DNA from: CAINEC01 sp046303115
Lineage (GTDB): Bacteria; Bacteroidota; Bacteroidia; AKYH767-A; OLB10
DNA: 64,000 nt
Direction of reading: 5' to 3'
Assembly: GCA_046303115.1 (NCBI GenBank)
Contig: JBKCGZ010000207.1
Location: 1 to 64,000 of the forward strand
The notes under the pieces were generated by a model that had not been told where the DNA came from, did no database searches, and was given only the letters and a program-made list of their open reading frames with translations. The position numbers and the translations under genes were made by a program. Below, piece after piece: positions 7,426 through 17,400 of this stretch; the stretch's first letter is position 1; each line of letters starts with the position of its first letter.

Positions 7426-9906
7426 TTATCCGCTGCAGCTAATGCAACCATCTGGATTATCTAATGAACATGTAATCTGATCAGCAGCACTTACATAATC
7501 TGTTGTAAACTCTTCTTGTGAAGGTGCTGTTGAAGTTGTTGATGCAGTTGATGATGGTGTTGCCGCAACTGCACTTGTAGCTGTAACAACCATTGCTTCT
7601 GTATTTACAGATGCTACTTCAGCAGCAACTGGTTTTGCGTCGTATTGTTTATCGACAGTGAACTTAATTGCTGATGCAGCAGGCTTTGTTCTTAAATAAT
7701 ACATACCTGTTTTTAGTCCGCGCTCCCATCCGTAGAAATGCATGGATGTTAACTTAGCGAAATTCGGTTCAGCAATGAATAAATTCAACGACTGACTTTG
7801 GCAGATATAAGCACCACGATCAGCAGCCATATCGATGATTGTACGTTGTTTAATTTCCCAAACTGTTTTATATAATTCTTTAATGTCTTGAGGAATTTCA
7901 GGAATATGTTGAATTGAACCATTTGCTGCGATGATCTTATTCTTCATTCCATTATCCCATAATCCTAAACGCACTAAGTCCATTAATAAATGCTTGTTCA
8001 CCACGATGAACTCACCGCTTAATACACGACGGTTATAGATATTCGTTGTATATGGTTCGAAACATTCGTTGTTACCTAAAATCTGAGAAGTAGATGCTGT
8101 TGGCATTGGAGCAAGTAATAATGAATTACGTACACCATACTTCTTCACTTCTTCACGAAGTACATCCCACTCCCAACGGTCTGTTGGTGTTACATTCCAC
8201 ATATCAAACTGGAATATACCTTGAGAGATTGGAGATCCTTCGTAAGTTGAATAAGGTCCTTCTACTTTAGCTAAATCTTTTGAAGCTGTCATCGCTGCGT
8301 AGTAAATCGTTTCAAAGATTTCACGATTCAACATTCTTGCTTCTTCACTTTCAAAAGGATAACGCATTAAAATAAATGCATCTGCTAATCCTTGCACACC
8401 TAATCCGATAGGACGGTGACGCATATTGCTATTACGAGCTTCTACAACTGGATAATAGTTCTCGTCGATGATACGATTTAAGTTCTTCGTAGCAACGTAC
8501 GTAATTTCAAATAGCTTTTGATGATCAAACTTACCGTTGTTTACGAAACGAGGTAATGCGATAGAGGCTAAGTTACAAACCGCTACTTCATCTGGAGCTG
8601 TATATTCAACAATCTCAGTACATAAGTTTGAACTCTTGATTGTACCTAAATTTTTCTGATTGCTCTTTTCGTTACAAGCATCCTTGTATAAAATATAAGG
8701 AGTACCTGTTTCAATTTGTGATTCTAAGATGGCTGTCCATAATTCACGAGCAGGAATTGATTTTCTTGCACGGCCTTCAGCTTCGTAGCGAGTATATAAT
8801 GCTTCGAACTCTGCTCCGTAGCACTCATCTAATCCTGGTGCTTCATTCGGACAGAACAAACTCCATTGACCTTCTGCTTTTACACGCTTCATGAATAAGT
8901 CGCAAATCCAAAGTGCATAGAATAAATCACGAGCACGTAATTCTTCTTTACCGTGGTTTTTCTTTAACTCAAGGAATTCGAAAATATCTGCATGCCAAGG
9001 CTCTAAGTAAACTGCGAAAGAACCTTTACGCTTTCCACCACCTTGATCTACGTAACGAGCAGTGTCGTTGAATACGCGTAACATCGGAACGATTCCGTTA
9101 CTTGTTCCGTTTGTACCACGGATATAAGAACCCGTTGCACGGATATTATGTAAGCTTAGTCCGATACCACCAGCCGACTGAGAAATCTGAGCTGTTTGCT
9201 TTAATGTATTGTAGATTCCCTCAATACTATCGTTTTGCATCTGTAATAAGAAACAAGAACTTAATTGTGGTTTTGGAGTACCTGAATTGAATAAGGTAGG
9301 CGTTGCATGTGTAAACCAACGCTCACTCATTAAGTTATACGTTAAAATAGCCGACTCGATATCTGTTTTATGGATACCAACCGAAACGCGCATTAACATA
9401 TGTTGCGGACGCTCCACTACTTTTCCGTTGATTCTTAATAAGTATGATTTTTCTAAAGTCTTGAAACCGAAATAATCATATCCAAAATCACGGTCGTATA
9501 TAATACTTGAATCCAGAATATCGGAATTCTTTTCAATGATCTCCATTACATCATCTGCAATTAAAGAAGCATTCTTTCCTGTTTTAGGATCAATGAAAGT
9601 ATAAAGGTCACGCATTGTTTCCGTGAACCCTTTCTTTGTATTCTTATGTAAGTTAGAAACCGCGATGCGCGATGCAAGTTGCGCAAAATCAGGGTGACGC
9701 GTAGTTAAAGAGGCAGCCGTTTCAGCAGCAAGGTTATCCAGCTCCGTTGTGGTAACTCCATTAAATACCCCTTCAATTACTTTTTGTGCAACCATCTGTG
9801 CACTAACATGGTCTGGCGAAAGGCCATAACATAGCTTTTGAATACGGGCAGTAATTTTGTCGAACTTTACTGTTTCCTGTTTACCATCTCTTTTAATTAC
9901 GAACAT
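7426..9906 (-). CDS. nrdA: Ribonucleoside-diphosphate reductase, class I alpha (large) subunit
   Basis: Reduces ribonucleotides to deoxyribonucleotides together with a radical-bearing beta subunit. The 826-residue chain begins with an ATP-cone allosteric domain (about 1-90, VIKRDGKQETVKFDKI). The active-site cysteine of the first redox pair is in LSSCFLL; the thiyl-radical region shows N-x-C-x-E in SNLCTEIVEYT; the second redox cysteine is in VAVCNLASI. A Thr/Ser/Ala-rich flexible linker (about 765-800) leads to a C-terminal redox tail ending CISCSG. No intein is present. The beta subunit gene nrdB is not adjacent and not in the window, which is less usual. The upstream 389 bases hold a structured leader and a DnaA box. 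Confidence 0.96.
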   Translation of the reverse strand: MFVIKRDGKQETVKFDKITARIQKLCYGLSPDHVSAQMVAQKVIEGVFNGVTTTELDNLAAETAASLTTRHPDFAQLASRIAVSNLHKNTKKGFTETMRDLYTFIDPKTGKNASLIADDVMEIIEKNSDILDSSIIYDRDFGYDYFGFKTLEKSYLLRINGKVVERPQHMLMRVSVGIHKTDIESAILTYNLMSERWFTHATPTLFNSGTPKPQLSSCFLLQMQNDSIEGIYNTLKQTAQISQSAGGIGLSLHNIRATGSYIRGTNGTSNGIVPMLRVFNDTARYVDQGGGKRKGSFAVYLEPWHADIFEFLELKKNHGKEELRARDLFYALWICDLFMKRVKAEGQWSLFCPNEAPGLDECYGAEFEALYTRYEAEGRARKSIPARELWTAILESQIETGTPYILYKDACNEKSNQKNLGTIKSSNLCTEIVEYTAPDEVAVCNLASIALPRFVNNGKFDHQKLFEITYVATKNLNRIIDENYYPVVEARNSNMRHRPIGLGVQGLADAFILMRYPFESEEARMLNREIFETIYYAAMTASKDLAKVEGPYSTYEGSPISQGIFQFDMWNVTPTDRWEWDVLREEVKKYGVRNSLLLAPMPTASTSQILGNNECFEPYTTNIYNRRVLSGEFIVVNKHLLMDLVRLGLWDNGMKNKIIAANGSIQHIPEIPQDIKELYKTVWEIKQRTIIDMAADRGAYICQSQSLNLFIAEPNFAKLTSMHFYGWERGLKTGMYYLRTKPAASAIKFTVDKQYDAKPVAAEVASVNTEAMVVTATSAVAATPSSTASTTSTAPSQEEFTTDYVSAADQITCSLDNPDGCISCSG

Positions 9907-9965
9907 AAGTTTAAAGCGTTTTTAGATTGTGGTTATTACTATTATTTTAACTCTTTTGGTTTTTT

Positions 9966-10076
9966 CCGGACTTAAAAGAGGCGACGACTCCGCTGACAAC
10001 TATTTATTGCCTTATTTAAGTGCTCTAGAAACTGATTTGAGTTTGAAAACCAGCGCTTTCCCGTTTCCGGGTCCGA
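9966..10076 (-). promoter_or_regulatory. Structured 5' leader candidate upstream of nrdA
   Basis: In the minus-strand transcript the following pairings nest: UCGGA (10076-10072) with UCCGG (9970-9966); a CCCG-GAAA-CGGG hairpin with a GNRA loop (10071-10060); CGCUGG (10055-10050) with UCAGCG (9996-9991); and AAACU/AGUUU (10044-10029). This multi-helix layout lies 60-170 bases before the nrdA start, in a gene-free stretch of 389 bases (9907-10295). I match it to no known riboswitch; the B12-box of cobalamin riboswitches is absent. The stem sizes are short, so the fold is a proposal. Confidence 0.4.
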
Positions 10077-10130
10077 CTGCTGTAGCCGGTTACAAATCAA
10101 GTTAAAGATACGCTCATTCCCAAGCCCTAT

Positions 10131-10139
10131 TTATCCACA
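10131..10139 (+). promoter_or_regulatory. Consensus DnaA box upstream of nrdA
   Basis: TTATCCACA is an exact match to the consensus DnaA binding site, about 225 bases upstream of nrdA. DnaA is known to control nrdAB in E. coli. Only one exact box is seen here, so a chance match cannot be excluded. Confidence 0.4.
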
Positions 10140-10295
10140 ATTGACTGCATTTTTCAACAAAATAGCGGTTGCAAAATTTATTCGCGAAAAAACTTTTTTA
10201 CTTGAAAAATTATCTTATTTAGAAAAAAGAATTTGCATTTTAACTGCCCTATTTGCCCCTTTTCCCTACGTATATACTTAACGTTAGAAATGAAA

Positions 10296-11135
10296 TTAAA
10301 TTGCATTTTTTATTTCAAAAGCACAATCTTCTGCAGCTTCAAAAATTAAATCGTGCGCTACACCAACAAATATTTTTTGTTTTACCGTTGGAAGTATTTT
10401 CTTTAATTCTTCTGCCACCGCCTGATACATCGGTGTACACTTTTCGCCAAGCAATATTGTAACAGGCATCGTTAGTTTTCTTAACGCTTCCGCGGATGCG
10501 ATTGTTGCAGGGGCTTGCTGATACACTAAATGAAATAATGAACCAGCATTCGCAATCATATCTTTTTTTATTTCCTCCGGAAGTGTATTAAATCCTTTAC
10601 CACCGATAGCATAGTCTAACAAAGTTTTCACAGCCAATGCAGGGTCGCCTGATTCAAACGTGGCTTTAATATTTTCAAAAGCATTTATTCGGATGTTGAT
10701 GATCTCTTGATAAACAGGATTATCATTCACCAGCGAAGGCAAGGTTGCTTCAGCAAGAAATAAATGTTTTATTAGATGAGGTGCTAACACAGCAGCACTC
10801 GCTGCAACCAATCCACCATATGAATGTCCTAATAATATTACCTCTTTCAACTCCAACGCCTCCATGAAGGCAACAAGGTCACGGGCATGCGTATCCGCTC
10901 CATATACTCCTGAAGGATTCGGATGATTTGGTAAATGAAATCGCTGCGAAAAACTAATCACGCGAAAATCACGAATGAGATGATCACGTAAAAAAGCAAC
11001 ATGATTACAACTGGCTGCTGCGCCATGCACAAATAAAAATGTTGGTGCACTGCGACCATTGAGGTCACTCAAAGGACCTGCATCAGAATAATGCAGGATG
11101 GTATCATTAATAGCAATCGTTTTTAATCTCGACAT
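10296..11135 (-). CDS. Alpha/beta-fold hydrolase
   Basis: A 279-residue cytoplasmic hydrolase of the esterase/haloperoxidase-like group; substrate unknown. The oxyanion region is FLFVHGAAASCNHVAFL (about 31-47), the nucleophile elbow is GHSYGG (about 104-109) and a catalytic His lies in VAHDLIFEA near the C terminus. The acid residue is not obvious: the usual GEKD position reads GEKCTP, so Asp may come from another strand or the enzyme may be altered. The start codon overlaps the stop of the upstream aldo/keto reductase by one base (TAATG), so the two are almost certainly co-transcribed and translationally coupled, perhaps acting on related small molecules. Confidence 0.85.
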   Translation of the reverse strand: MSRLKTIAINDTILHYSDAGPLSDLNGRSAPTFLFVHGAAASCNHVAFLRDHLIRDFRVISFSQRFHLPNHPNPSGVYGADTHARDLVAFMEALELKEVILLGHSYGGLVAASAAVLAPHLIKHLFLAEATLPSLVNDNPVYQEIINIRINAFENIKATFESGDPALAVKTLLDYAIGGKGFNTLPEEIKKDMIANAGSLFHLVYQQAPATIASAEALRKLTMPVTILLGEKCTPMYQAVAEELKKILPTVKQKIFVGVAHDLIFEAAEDCAFEIKNAI

Positions 11136-12118
11136 TAAAAATCAGGTAATACAGGTTTGTTATTTAATACAAGGTCAACGCTGTTCATCACATCCGAAGT
11201 TAACAATGGTAGAGCATCAATCGCTTTTAAATTTTCTTCCAATTGGGGAACTTTACTCGCACCTAAAATAACCGTACTTACATTCGGATTTTTCAAGCAC
11301 CATGCAATACCAAATACAGGAAGTGATACATTGATATCGTCTGCAATTTTCTTAATTGCCTTTACTTTATTGATGCGTTCTTCCGTTAGATTTCTTTCTT
11401 TCAACCACTCTAATCCTTCAATAGAAAGTCGTGTGTCGGTAGGATTATCAAATAAATATTTTCCTGATAAAACTCCACTCGCTAATGGCGACCAGATAGT
11501 AGTTGCTAATCCTTGATGTTTGAACAAATGCAAATAATCATCTTCCATTTTTTTACGCTCCAGCATATTATACTGAGGCTGCTCCATTACTGGAGGAATC
11601 AAATGATGACGAGCTGCTTCTAAATGCGCCTGTAAAATTTCTTGTGCACTCCACTCAGATGTTCCCCAATATAAAATCTTGCCTTGCTGAATCAAGTAAT
11701 TCATCGCCTGAACTGTTTCTAAAATCGGCGTTTGCTTATCAGGACGATGACAATAATATAAATCGATGTAATCAACTTGCAAACGCCTTAAAGCTGCATC
11801 GCATCCTTCAATAATATGCTTACGACTTAATCCGCGTTGATTCGGTTTGTTCTCTTCAAATCCGAAGAACACCTTACTCGAAACCATGTATGAGCTACGC
11901 GTCCATTTTACTTTACTGAGAATATTTCCCATTACCTCTTCACTTTTTCCGCGTGCATAGATTTCTGCGTTATCAAAAAAGTTAATGCCAGCATCGTAGG
12001 CTTTAATCATCAATTCTTCTGCGGTTGTATCGGCTATTTGCTTTCCAAAAGTCAACCATGTTCCGAAGGAAAGAGCGCTTATTTGTAATCCGGTGCTACC
12101 AAATTTTCTGTATTCCAT
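11135..12118 (-). CDS. Aldo/keto reductase (potassium-channel beta-subunit-like)
   Basis: NADPH-dependent carbonyl reductase of 327 residues with a TIM-barrel fold. The catalytic tetrad is visible: Asp and Tyr in FFDNAEIYARG, Lys in SSKVFFG, and His in YYCHRPD. The typical opening MEYRKFGSTGLQISALSFGTW and the cofactor-phosphate loop near STVILGASKVPQLEENL place it in the AKR group related to voltage-gated K+ channel beta subunits and YghZ-like reductases. It is the first gene of a two-gene operon with the alpha/beta hydrolase. The natural substrate cannot be told from sequence. Confidence 0.92.
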   Translation of the reverse strand: MEYRKFGSTGLQISALSFGTWLTFGKQIADTTAEELMIKAYDAGINFFDNAEIYARGKSEEVMGNILSKVKWTRSSYMVSSKVFFGFEENKPNQRGLSRKHIIEGCDAALRRLQVDYIDLYYCHRPDKQTPILETVQAMNYLIQQGKILYWGTSEWSAQEILQAHLEAARHHLIPPVMEQPQYNMLERKKMEDDYLHLFKHQGLATTIWSPLASGVLSGKYLFDNPTDTRLSIEGLEWLKERNLTEERINKVKAIKKIADDINVSLPVFGIAWCLKNPNVSTVILGASKVPQLEENLKAIDALPLLTSDVMNSVDLVLNNKPVLPDF

Positions 12119-12216
12119 GTTTTTAATATTTCAGGTGAAAGTACAACTTACAAACGATTAAATTTCGATTGTGTCAGTAGAAAATGATAGTTGATTTTAT
12201 TTCAGATAAATAAATT

Positions 12217-14061
12217 TTAGGCATGTTGAATTTTGCCCACCAAAAAATACATATCAATCTTACCTTTATTTTTTGCTTCTATCTTACCTCGGTGTTCACA
12301 TTGATACTGATCTTTAATCAAATCATAGGTTGCACCCGACAAATTAATTTTGTTGACTTCCCCACTGCTTTCTAAACGGGAAGCTGTATTAACGGTATCA
12401 CCCCAAATGTCGTAGGAGAATTTTTTTATTCCTACAATTCCGGCAATCACAGGACCTGTATGAATTCCAATTCGTATTTCAAAAAACGGTTTGTTATTTT
12501 TTATTCGCTCTTGCTTTAAACTTTCCATGAATAAAATAATTTCTTCCGCTGCCATCACCACATCTATTGGATGAGTAGTATTTGTGGTTGGTAATCCACC
12601 AGCCGCCATGTACGCATCTCCAATTGTTTTTATTTTTTCAATATTATACTTCCCCATTATTTTATCGATGCCTTTAAAGCAGGTATCAATTTCTGTTACC
12701 AATTCTTTCGGAGAAAGCATTTCTGATATAGTTGTGAAGCCTTTAAAATCAGTAAAGAGAACTGTTACACTATCGAAATTTTTTGTTTCAGCCTTTCCTT
12801 TTTTCTTCAACTCTTGTGCAGTATCAAAAGGAAGGATGTTCAGCAATAACTCATCAGAACGCTTTTTACCTTTAATCATAACCACTAAAAGCAATACAAT
12901 AAGAACGACTATTCCTGCAGCAGAGATTAAACCAATACGTTGCTTTTGAATTTGCGAATCAGCAATTGCTTCCTTCTGCGCGTATTGTAAACTATCGGAT
13001 AATTTTTCCTTTTCATAATTGAAATTAAGCTCTTTTTCAACCATTGATCGCTCATTATCGGTATTCTTGATGGAATCGCTAATCTGCTTATAAATTTCAA
13101 AATATTGAAGAGCCTCCTCCATATTACCCATTGCTTTATTGCTTTTGTACAAGCAATCGCAGGCATCACTTCGCAAAGGAGGGATTTTTAATTCTGCTGC
13201 TGCATCGTATGCCGACTGACACCATTTTTTTGCTGTTGCATAGTCGCCACTCTCATTATAAACTAATCCCTTATTTAAACTAGCAATAATTTGAAATCGT
13301 TTATTGCCAATTTTTTTAAATATGGTAAATGCACTGTCGGTAGAAGCTAACGACTTTTCAAAATAAGAAGAAACGACTAATTTATTAATATTCTCTCTTT
13401 TACTTTCAATTGTCCCAAGCTCATAGTACACATATCCTATATTTCCATAGGCTACTGCAGCTTGTACGGGATTCTTATCAGGATTAATAAACTTTAAACT
13501 TTCATTATAAAATTGCAGTGATTCTATATGACGCTTTGTTGCTCCGTAAATATTACCCAAAAGACTAAGTGAGGTAGCGACACGCACAGAATCACCGATG
13601 ACACGATTAATTTTCAAGGCTTTTTTATGATACTCCTCTGCCTTAACATTATTTTCCTGTCGCTCGTAAATTTGTCCTATTACACTATAACAATCAGCGA
13701 TCAGATTTTTGTCTTTCAATTGTTCACTAATCTTTAAGGCTTGCTGTGCATATTCGAGTGCTTTAGGATATAACCCTTGAATTAGGTACGTTCGTGCTCG
13801 AGTTAATTTATTTAATTCAACTTGATCCAAACTATCGACTGTAGTCATTTTTCTAATTAACGCACTTGATTCCTCCAGCATAATCAAAGCACTATCAGGA
13901 TTGGTGTTCGTAAGAATATCCGCAGCTTTATGAAACGATTCTATCCGAGATTTCAGATTTAAAGAAGTATTGTTCCCTGCTTTTATATGATCTTTTAAAT
14001 TGTTTTGCGCTTTTGCTTGAAAGACAAATAAAAACAATATTAGCAAGGGTATATTCTTCAT
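12217..14061 (-). CDS. TPR-containing membrane-anchored class III adenylate cyclase
   Basis: A 614-residue signalling protein that should make cAMP from ATP. A signal peptide (about 1-18) exports an N-terminal solenoid of about six tetratricopeptide repeats (about 70-330, for example YPKALEYAQQALKISEQ and KAEEYHKKALKINR), followed by a short coiled region, one membrane helix (about 378-397) and a cytoplasmic cyclase domain (about 427-610). Metal-binding Asp residues occur in LFTDFKGF and TIGDAYMA; the Lys of EKIKTIGD and the Asp of DIWGDTVNTASR fit ATP rather than GTP as substrate. The layout resembles a sensor with a periplasmic TPR domain. A -7 box lies upstream at 14135-14142. Confidence 0.9.
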   Translation of the reverse strand: MKNIPLLILFLFVFQAKAQNNLKDHIKAGNNTSLNLKSRIESFHKAADILTNTNPDSALIMLEESSALIRKMTTVDSLDQVELNKLTRARTYLIQGLYPKALEYAQQALKISEQLKDKNLIADCYSVIGQIYERQENNVKAEEYHKKALKINRVIGDSVRVATSLSLLGNIYGATKRHIESLQFYNESLKFINPDKNPVQAAVAYGNIGYVYYELGTIESKRENINKLVVSSYFEKSLASTDSAFTIFKKIGNKRFQIIASLNKGLVYNESGDYATAKKWCQSAYDAAAELKIPPLRSDACDCLYKSNKAMGNMEEALQYFEIYKQISDSIKNTDNERSMVEKELNFNYEKEKLSDSLQYAQKEAIADSQIQKQRIGLISAAGIVVLIVLLLVVMIKGKKRSDELLLNILPFDTAQELKKKGKAETKNFDSVTVLFTDFKGFTTISEMLSPKELVTEIDTCFKGIDKIMGKYNIEKIKTIGDAYMAAGGLPTTNTTHPIDVVMAAEEIILFMESLKQERIKNNKPFFEIRIGIHTGPVIAGIVGIKKFSYDIWGDTVNTASRLESSGEVNKINLSGATYDLIKDQYQCEHRGKIEAKNKGKIDMYFLVGKIQHA

Positions 14062-14134
14062 TAAATAGTGTTTTGAAAGTCTTGTTGAATATCAGTAAGG
14101 AATGTTACTTGATTCGAATAATTTTGATAATGTT

Positions 14135-14142
14135 CAAATGTA
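14135..14142 (-). promoter_or_regulatory. Bacteroidota -7 box (TACATTTG) for the cyclase gene
   Basis: Exact TAnnTTTG match on the minus strand, giving a leader of roughly 65-70 bases before the cyclase ATG at 14061. Confidence 0.5.
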
Positions 14143-14288
14143 TTTATTTCTCTGATAGCCTTTAGAAAGTTACTCAAGAATTTACCAATATTGTTTTCAG
14201 TACTTATTCTTAATTTAATTATCGGACAATTGGAGGTAAATTATGAGCATATTTTTACTGAAATATGGCTTAAAATCAAAGAGTTTTA

Positions 14289-14339
14289 TTTGACTTGTGT
14301 GGCAAAATGTCGTAATTTGCTTAACATATTTATATGTTA
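14289..14339 (+). promoter_or_regulatory. Probable promoter and small palindrome before the M4 protease
   Basis: TTTG at 14289 and TAATTTG at 14313 (one base short of the consensus) are 20 bases apart, as in Bacteroidota promoters. Directly after comes TAACATA-TTTA-TATGTTA (14322-14339), a possible operator or leader hairpin. The rest of the 400-base divergent gap 14062-14461 shows nothing more; a 69-residue frame inside it looks accidental. Confidence 0.4.
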
Positions 14340-14461
14340 CCAACCACCACATTGCAATACATCGAACTATTATTCGAAATTTGCGATATTCATCCTATAA
14401 ATAACAGATGAAATAATTTACTTATTAAAACCAGTTGTTAACCTATACAAATCCTTTACAA

Positions 14462-17400
14462 ATGTTTCGTTTATTTACTCTTTTAACATCACTATTAATA
14501 GGAAGTGTTGCAAATGCTCAAGTATTTTCAGGTGATAATGCCAAATCTATCAACAAAAACTTATCAGAGGTTAGATATGATAACAGAAGCACTGCACCAC
14601 TTTACATGCAATTTTTACCTTCCTCGTCTATATCATCGAATGAAGGCATCAGTGGGATTGCAAGTATATTAGGAATGTCGAGTGTAGACTCATGGCAACT
14701 AATAAGAAATGATAAAGATGATTTAGGGTACACGCACAACCGTTATCAGCAATATTATCAGAACATAAAAGTTGTTACAGGAGAGTATATCCTACATATT
14801 AAAGGATCGAAAATTGTTTCTGCAAATGGAATTTTTTACAAACCAATTAATATTTCCACAATTGCAGAACTTACACAACAACAAGCATTAGATCAGGCGA
14901 AGAAAGATATAGGGGCCACCAAGTATTTATGGGAATGTTCGGAAGCGGAACAAATTGCACTTAGCGGAAAAGTATATTCACCTAGTGGAGAATTAGTCAT
15001 TCTTCCCTCTTTAAATGGTGATAAAAAACAAAAACCAATTTTATGTTGGAAGTTAGATGTATATGCCACCACACCACATGAGCGATACAATGTTTACGTA
15101 GATGCTAATTCAGGAAAAGTTGTTTTTAAAGAAAATAGAATTTGTACAGTTACAACTAACGGTACTGCGGTAACTAAATATAGCGGAACACAAACTATTA
15201 AAGTGGATAGTTTATCAGCCACTAGCTATCGTCTTCGTGAATATTCACGTGGTGCTGGTGTTGAAACATATAACATGCAAAAAGGTACTAGTTACGCTTC
15301 TGCTGTAGATTTTACTGATACCGATAATTTCTGGAACACAACAACTAATCAAGATGACGCGGCTTTAGATGCTCACTATGGAGCTGAAAAAACATACGAT
15401 TATTATTTCATTAAACACAATCGTAATAGTTACGACAATCTAGGAAGCGTTTTAAGATCATACGTTCACTACAGCAATTCTTATAACAATGCATTTTGGA
15501 ATGGAAGCGTTATGACGTATGGTGATGGAAACGGAACTACCTTCTCTCCTTTAACAGAATTAGACATTGCAGCGCATGAATTATCACATGGAGTAACTGA
15601 GTTTTCATCCAACCTGATTTACTCTTATGAGTCGGGCGCATTAAATGAGTCATTCTCTGATATCTTCGGAGTTTCAGTTGATTTTTATGCAAACCCTTCA
15701 ACGGCAAATTGGATAATTGGAGATAAAAGTTATACCCCTGCGACTCCTGGCGATGGAATACGCTACATGAATAACCCTAATCTTGCGGGTGACCCTGATA
15801 CGTATCTAGGAACAAATTGGTACACTGGAACGGCCGACAATGGAGGTGTTCATTATAACAGTGGAGTACAAAATTTCTGGTATTACTTGTTATGCACAGG
15901 TGGCAGTGGAACAAACGATAAAGGTTTTATTTACAATGTAAGTAGTATAGGCATTAATGATGCAGGATTAGTTGCTTATAGAAATAACTGTTTCTATTTA
16001 ACAAGCGGTTCCCAATATTCCGATGCTGCTTTTTATGCCATTAAATCGGCAAATGATTTATTCGGAAATTGCTCTTTCAAATCGCAACAAGTAAAAAATG
16101 CATGGGATGCTGTTGGTGTAGTGACTAACTCGTTAAACTCTTTAGCAGCAACTACTATTGTTGGTGGAAGTTGTTTAGGGGCTCCACTACAACTGAGTGC
16201 TTCAGGTGGGGTTACATTTAGTTGGACAGGCCCGAATGGATTTAGCTCTACGCTACAAAACCCTGTTATTGCAAATGCATCAAACAGCAACAATGGAACA
16301 TACTCATGTGTTATAACTGATACTAACGGATGCGTTGGAAATTCAAGCATCAAAGTAAACCTCAATAATTCTCCATCAATCACAGTAGCTGGTGGAGGAT
16401 TAATTTGTAACGGGTCTTCCGTTCAATTAAATGCTAACGGTAGTGTATATGGGCAAGGACAAAACAATGGAAACAATACTACTCCATTAGCTCTTCCTGA
16501 TTATCCAACAGCGGGTGTTTCATCAACCATTACGATTAGCGGAAGTACAAACGCAAGTTCTCTTATTTCAGTTACAATCGATTCTTTAATTCACACCTAT
16601 GATGCAGACTTAAAAATAGAACTAATTTCACCTTCTGGCTCATCTATTATTCTCGCTAATAGTGTAGGTTCTAGTGGAGATAACTTTATCAGAACAAAAT
16701 TCGTCCCAGTTGGCACATCCATTAACAATGGCATTGCGCCATTCACAGGTTCATATGCACCATCACAATCTTTTTCTTCACTTTCAGGATCTGCTAATGG
16801 AACATGGTCAATAAAAATTACGGATCTTGGTGCTGTGGATATAGGTACTTTATATAAATGGTCGATAGAGTTGCCTGCAAACTCAATTACTTCTTACAAC
16901 TGGACGCCGAGTACAGGACTTAATAATGCAAGCATTAACAATCCAATTGCTAGTCCTGCACAAGCAACAACTTATACAGGTGTTGCTACAGATCAAAATG
17001 GATGTACTGCTTCAGGTACTGCAATAGTTGATATTGGAACATTAACCTTATCTGAAACTCATACCGATGTAGCTTGTAATGGTGCTTCTACAGGAAGTGC
17101 AACTGTAAATGTAACTGGAAATATTTCAGGAGCTGTATCTTACTTATGGAATAATGGTGAAACAACTTCTAGTATTAACAATTTAAATGCTGGTCAATAT
17201 AGTTGTGTTGTTACTAACGGTAACGGATGTACTTCATCACAACAAATAATCATTAATGAACCTTCATCATCTTTAAGTGGTCCATTAGATTTTACTAATG
17301 AAACTTGTCAGGCATCAAATGGAGTAATTAGTATTTCAATATCAGGAGGTGTTGCACCGTATAGTACAACTTGGAGCAACGGAGGATCAGGAACAACCAT

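Noticed and set aside
7426..9906. Intein or split ribonucleotide reductase
   Set aside because: The catalytic cysteine regions run without a break; the extra Thr/Ser/Ala stretch near the end is a flexible linker before the CxxC tail.
14191..14400. 69-residue frame between the cyclase and M4 protease genes
   Set aside because: AT-rich DNA, overlaps the predicted M4 promoter and palindrome, no recognisable features; judged accidental.
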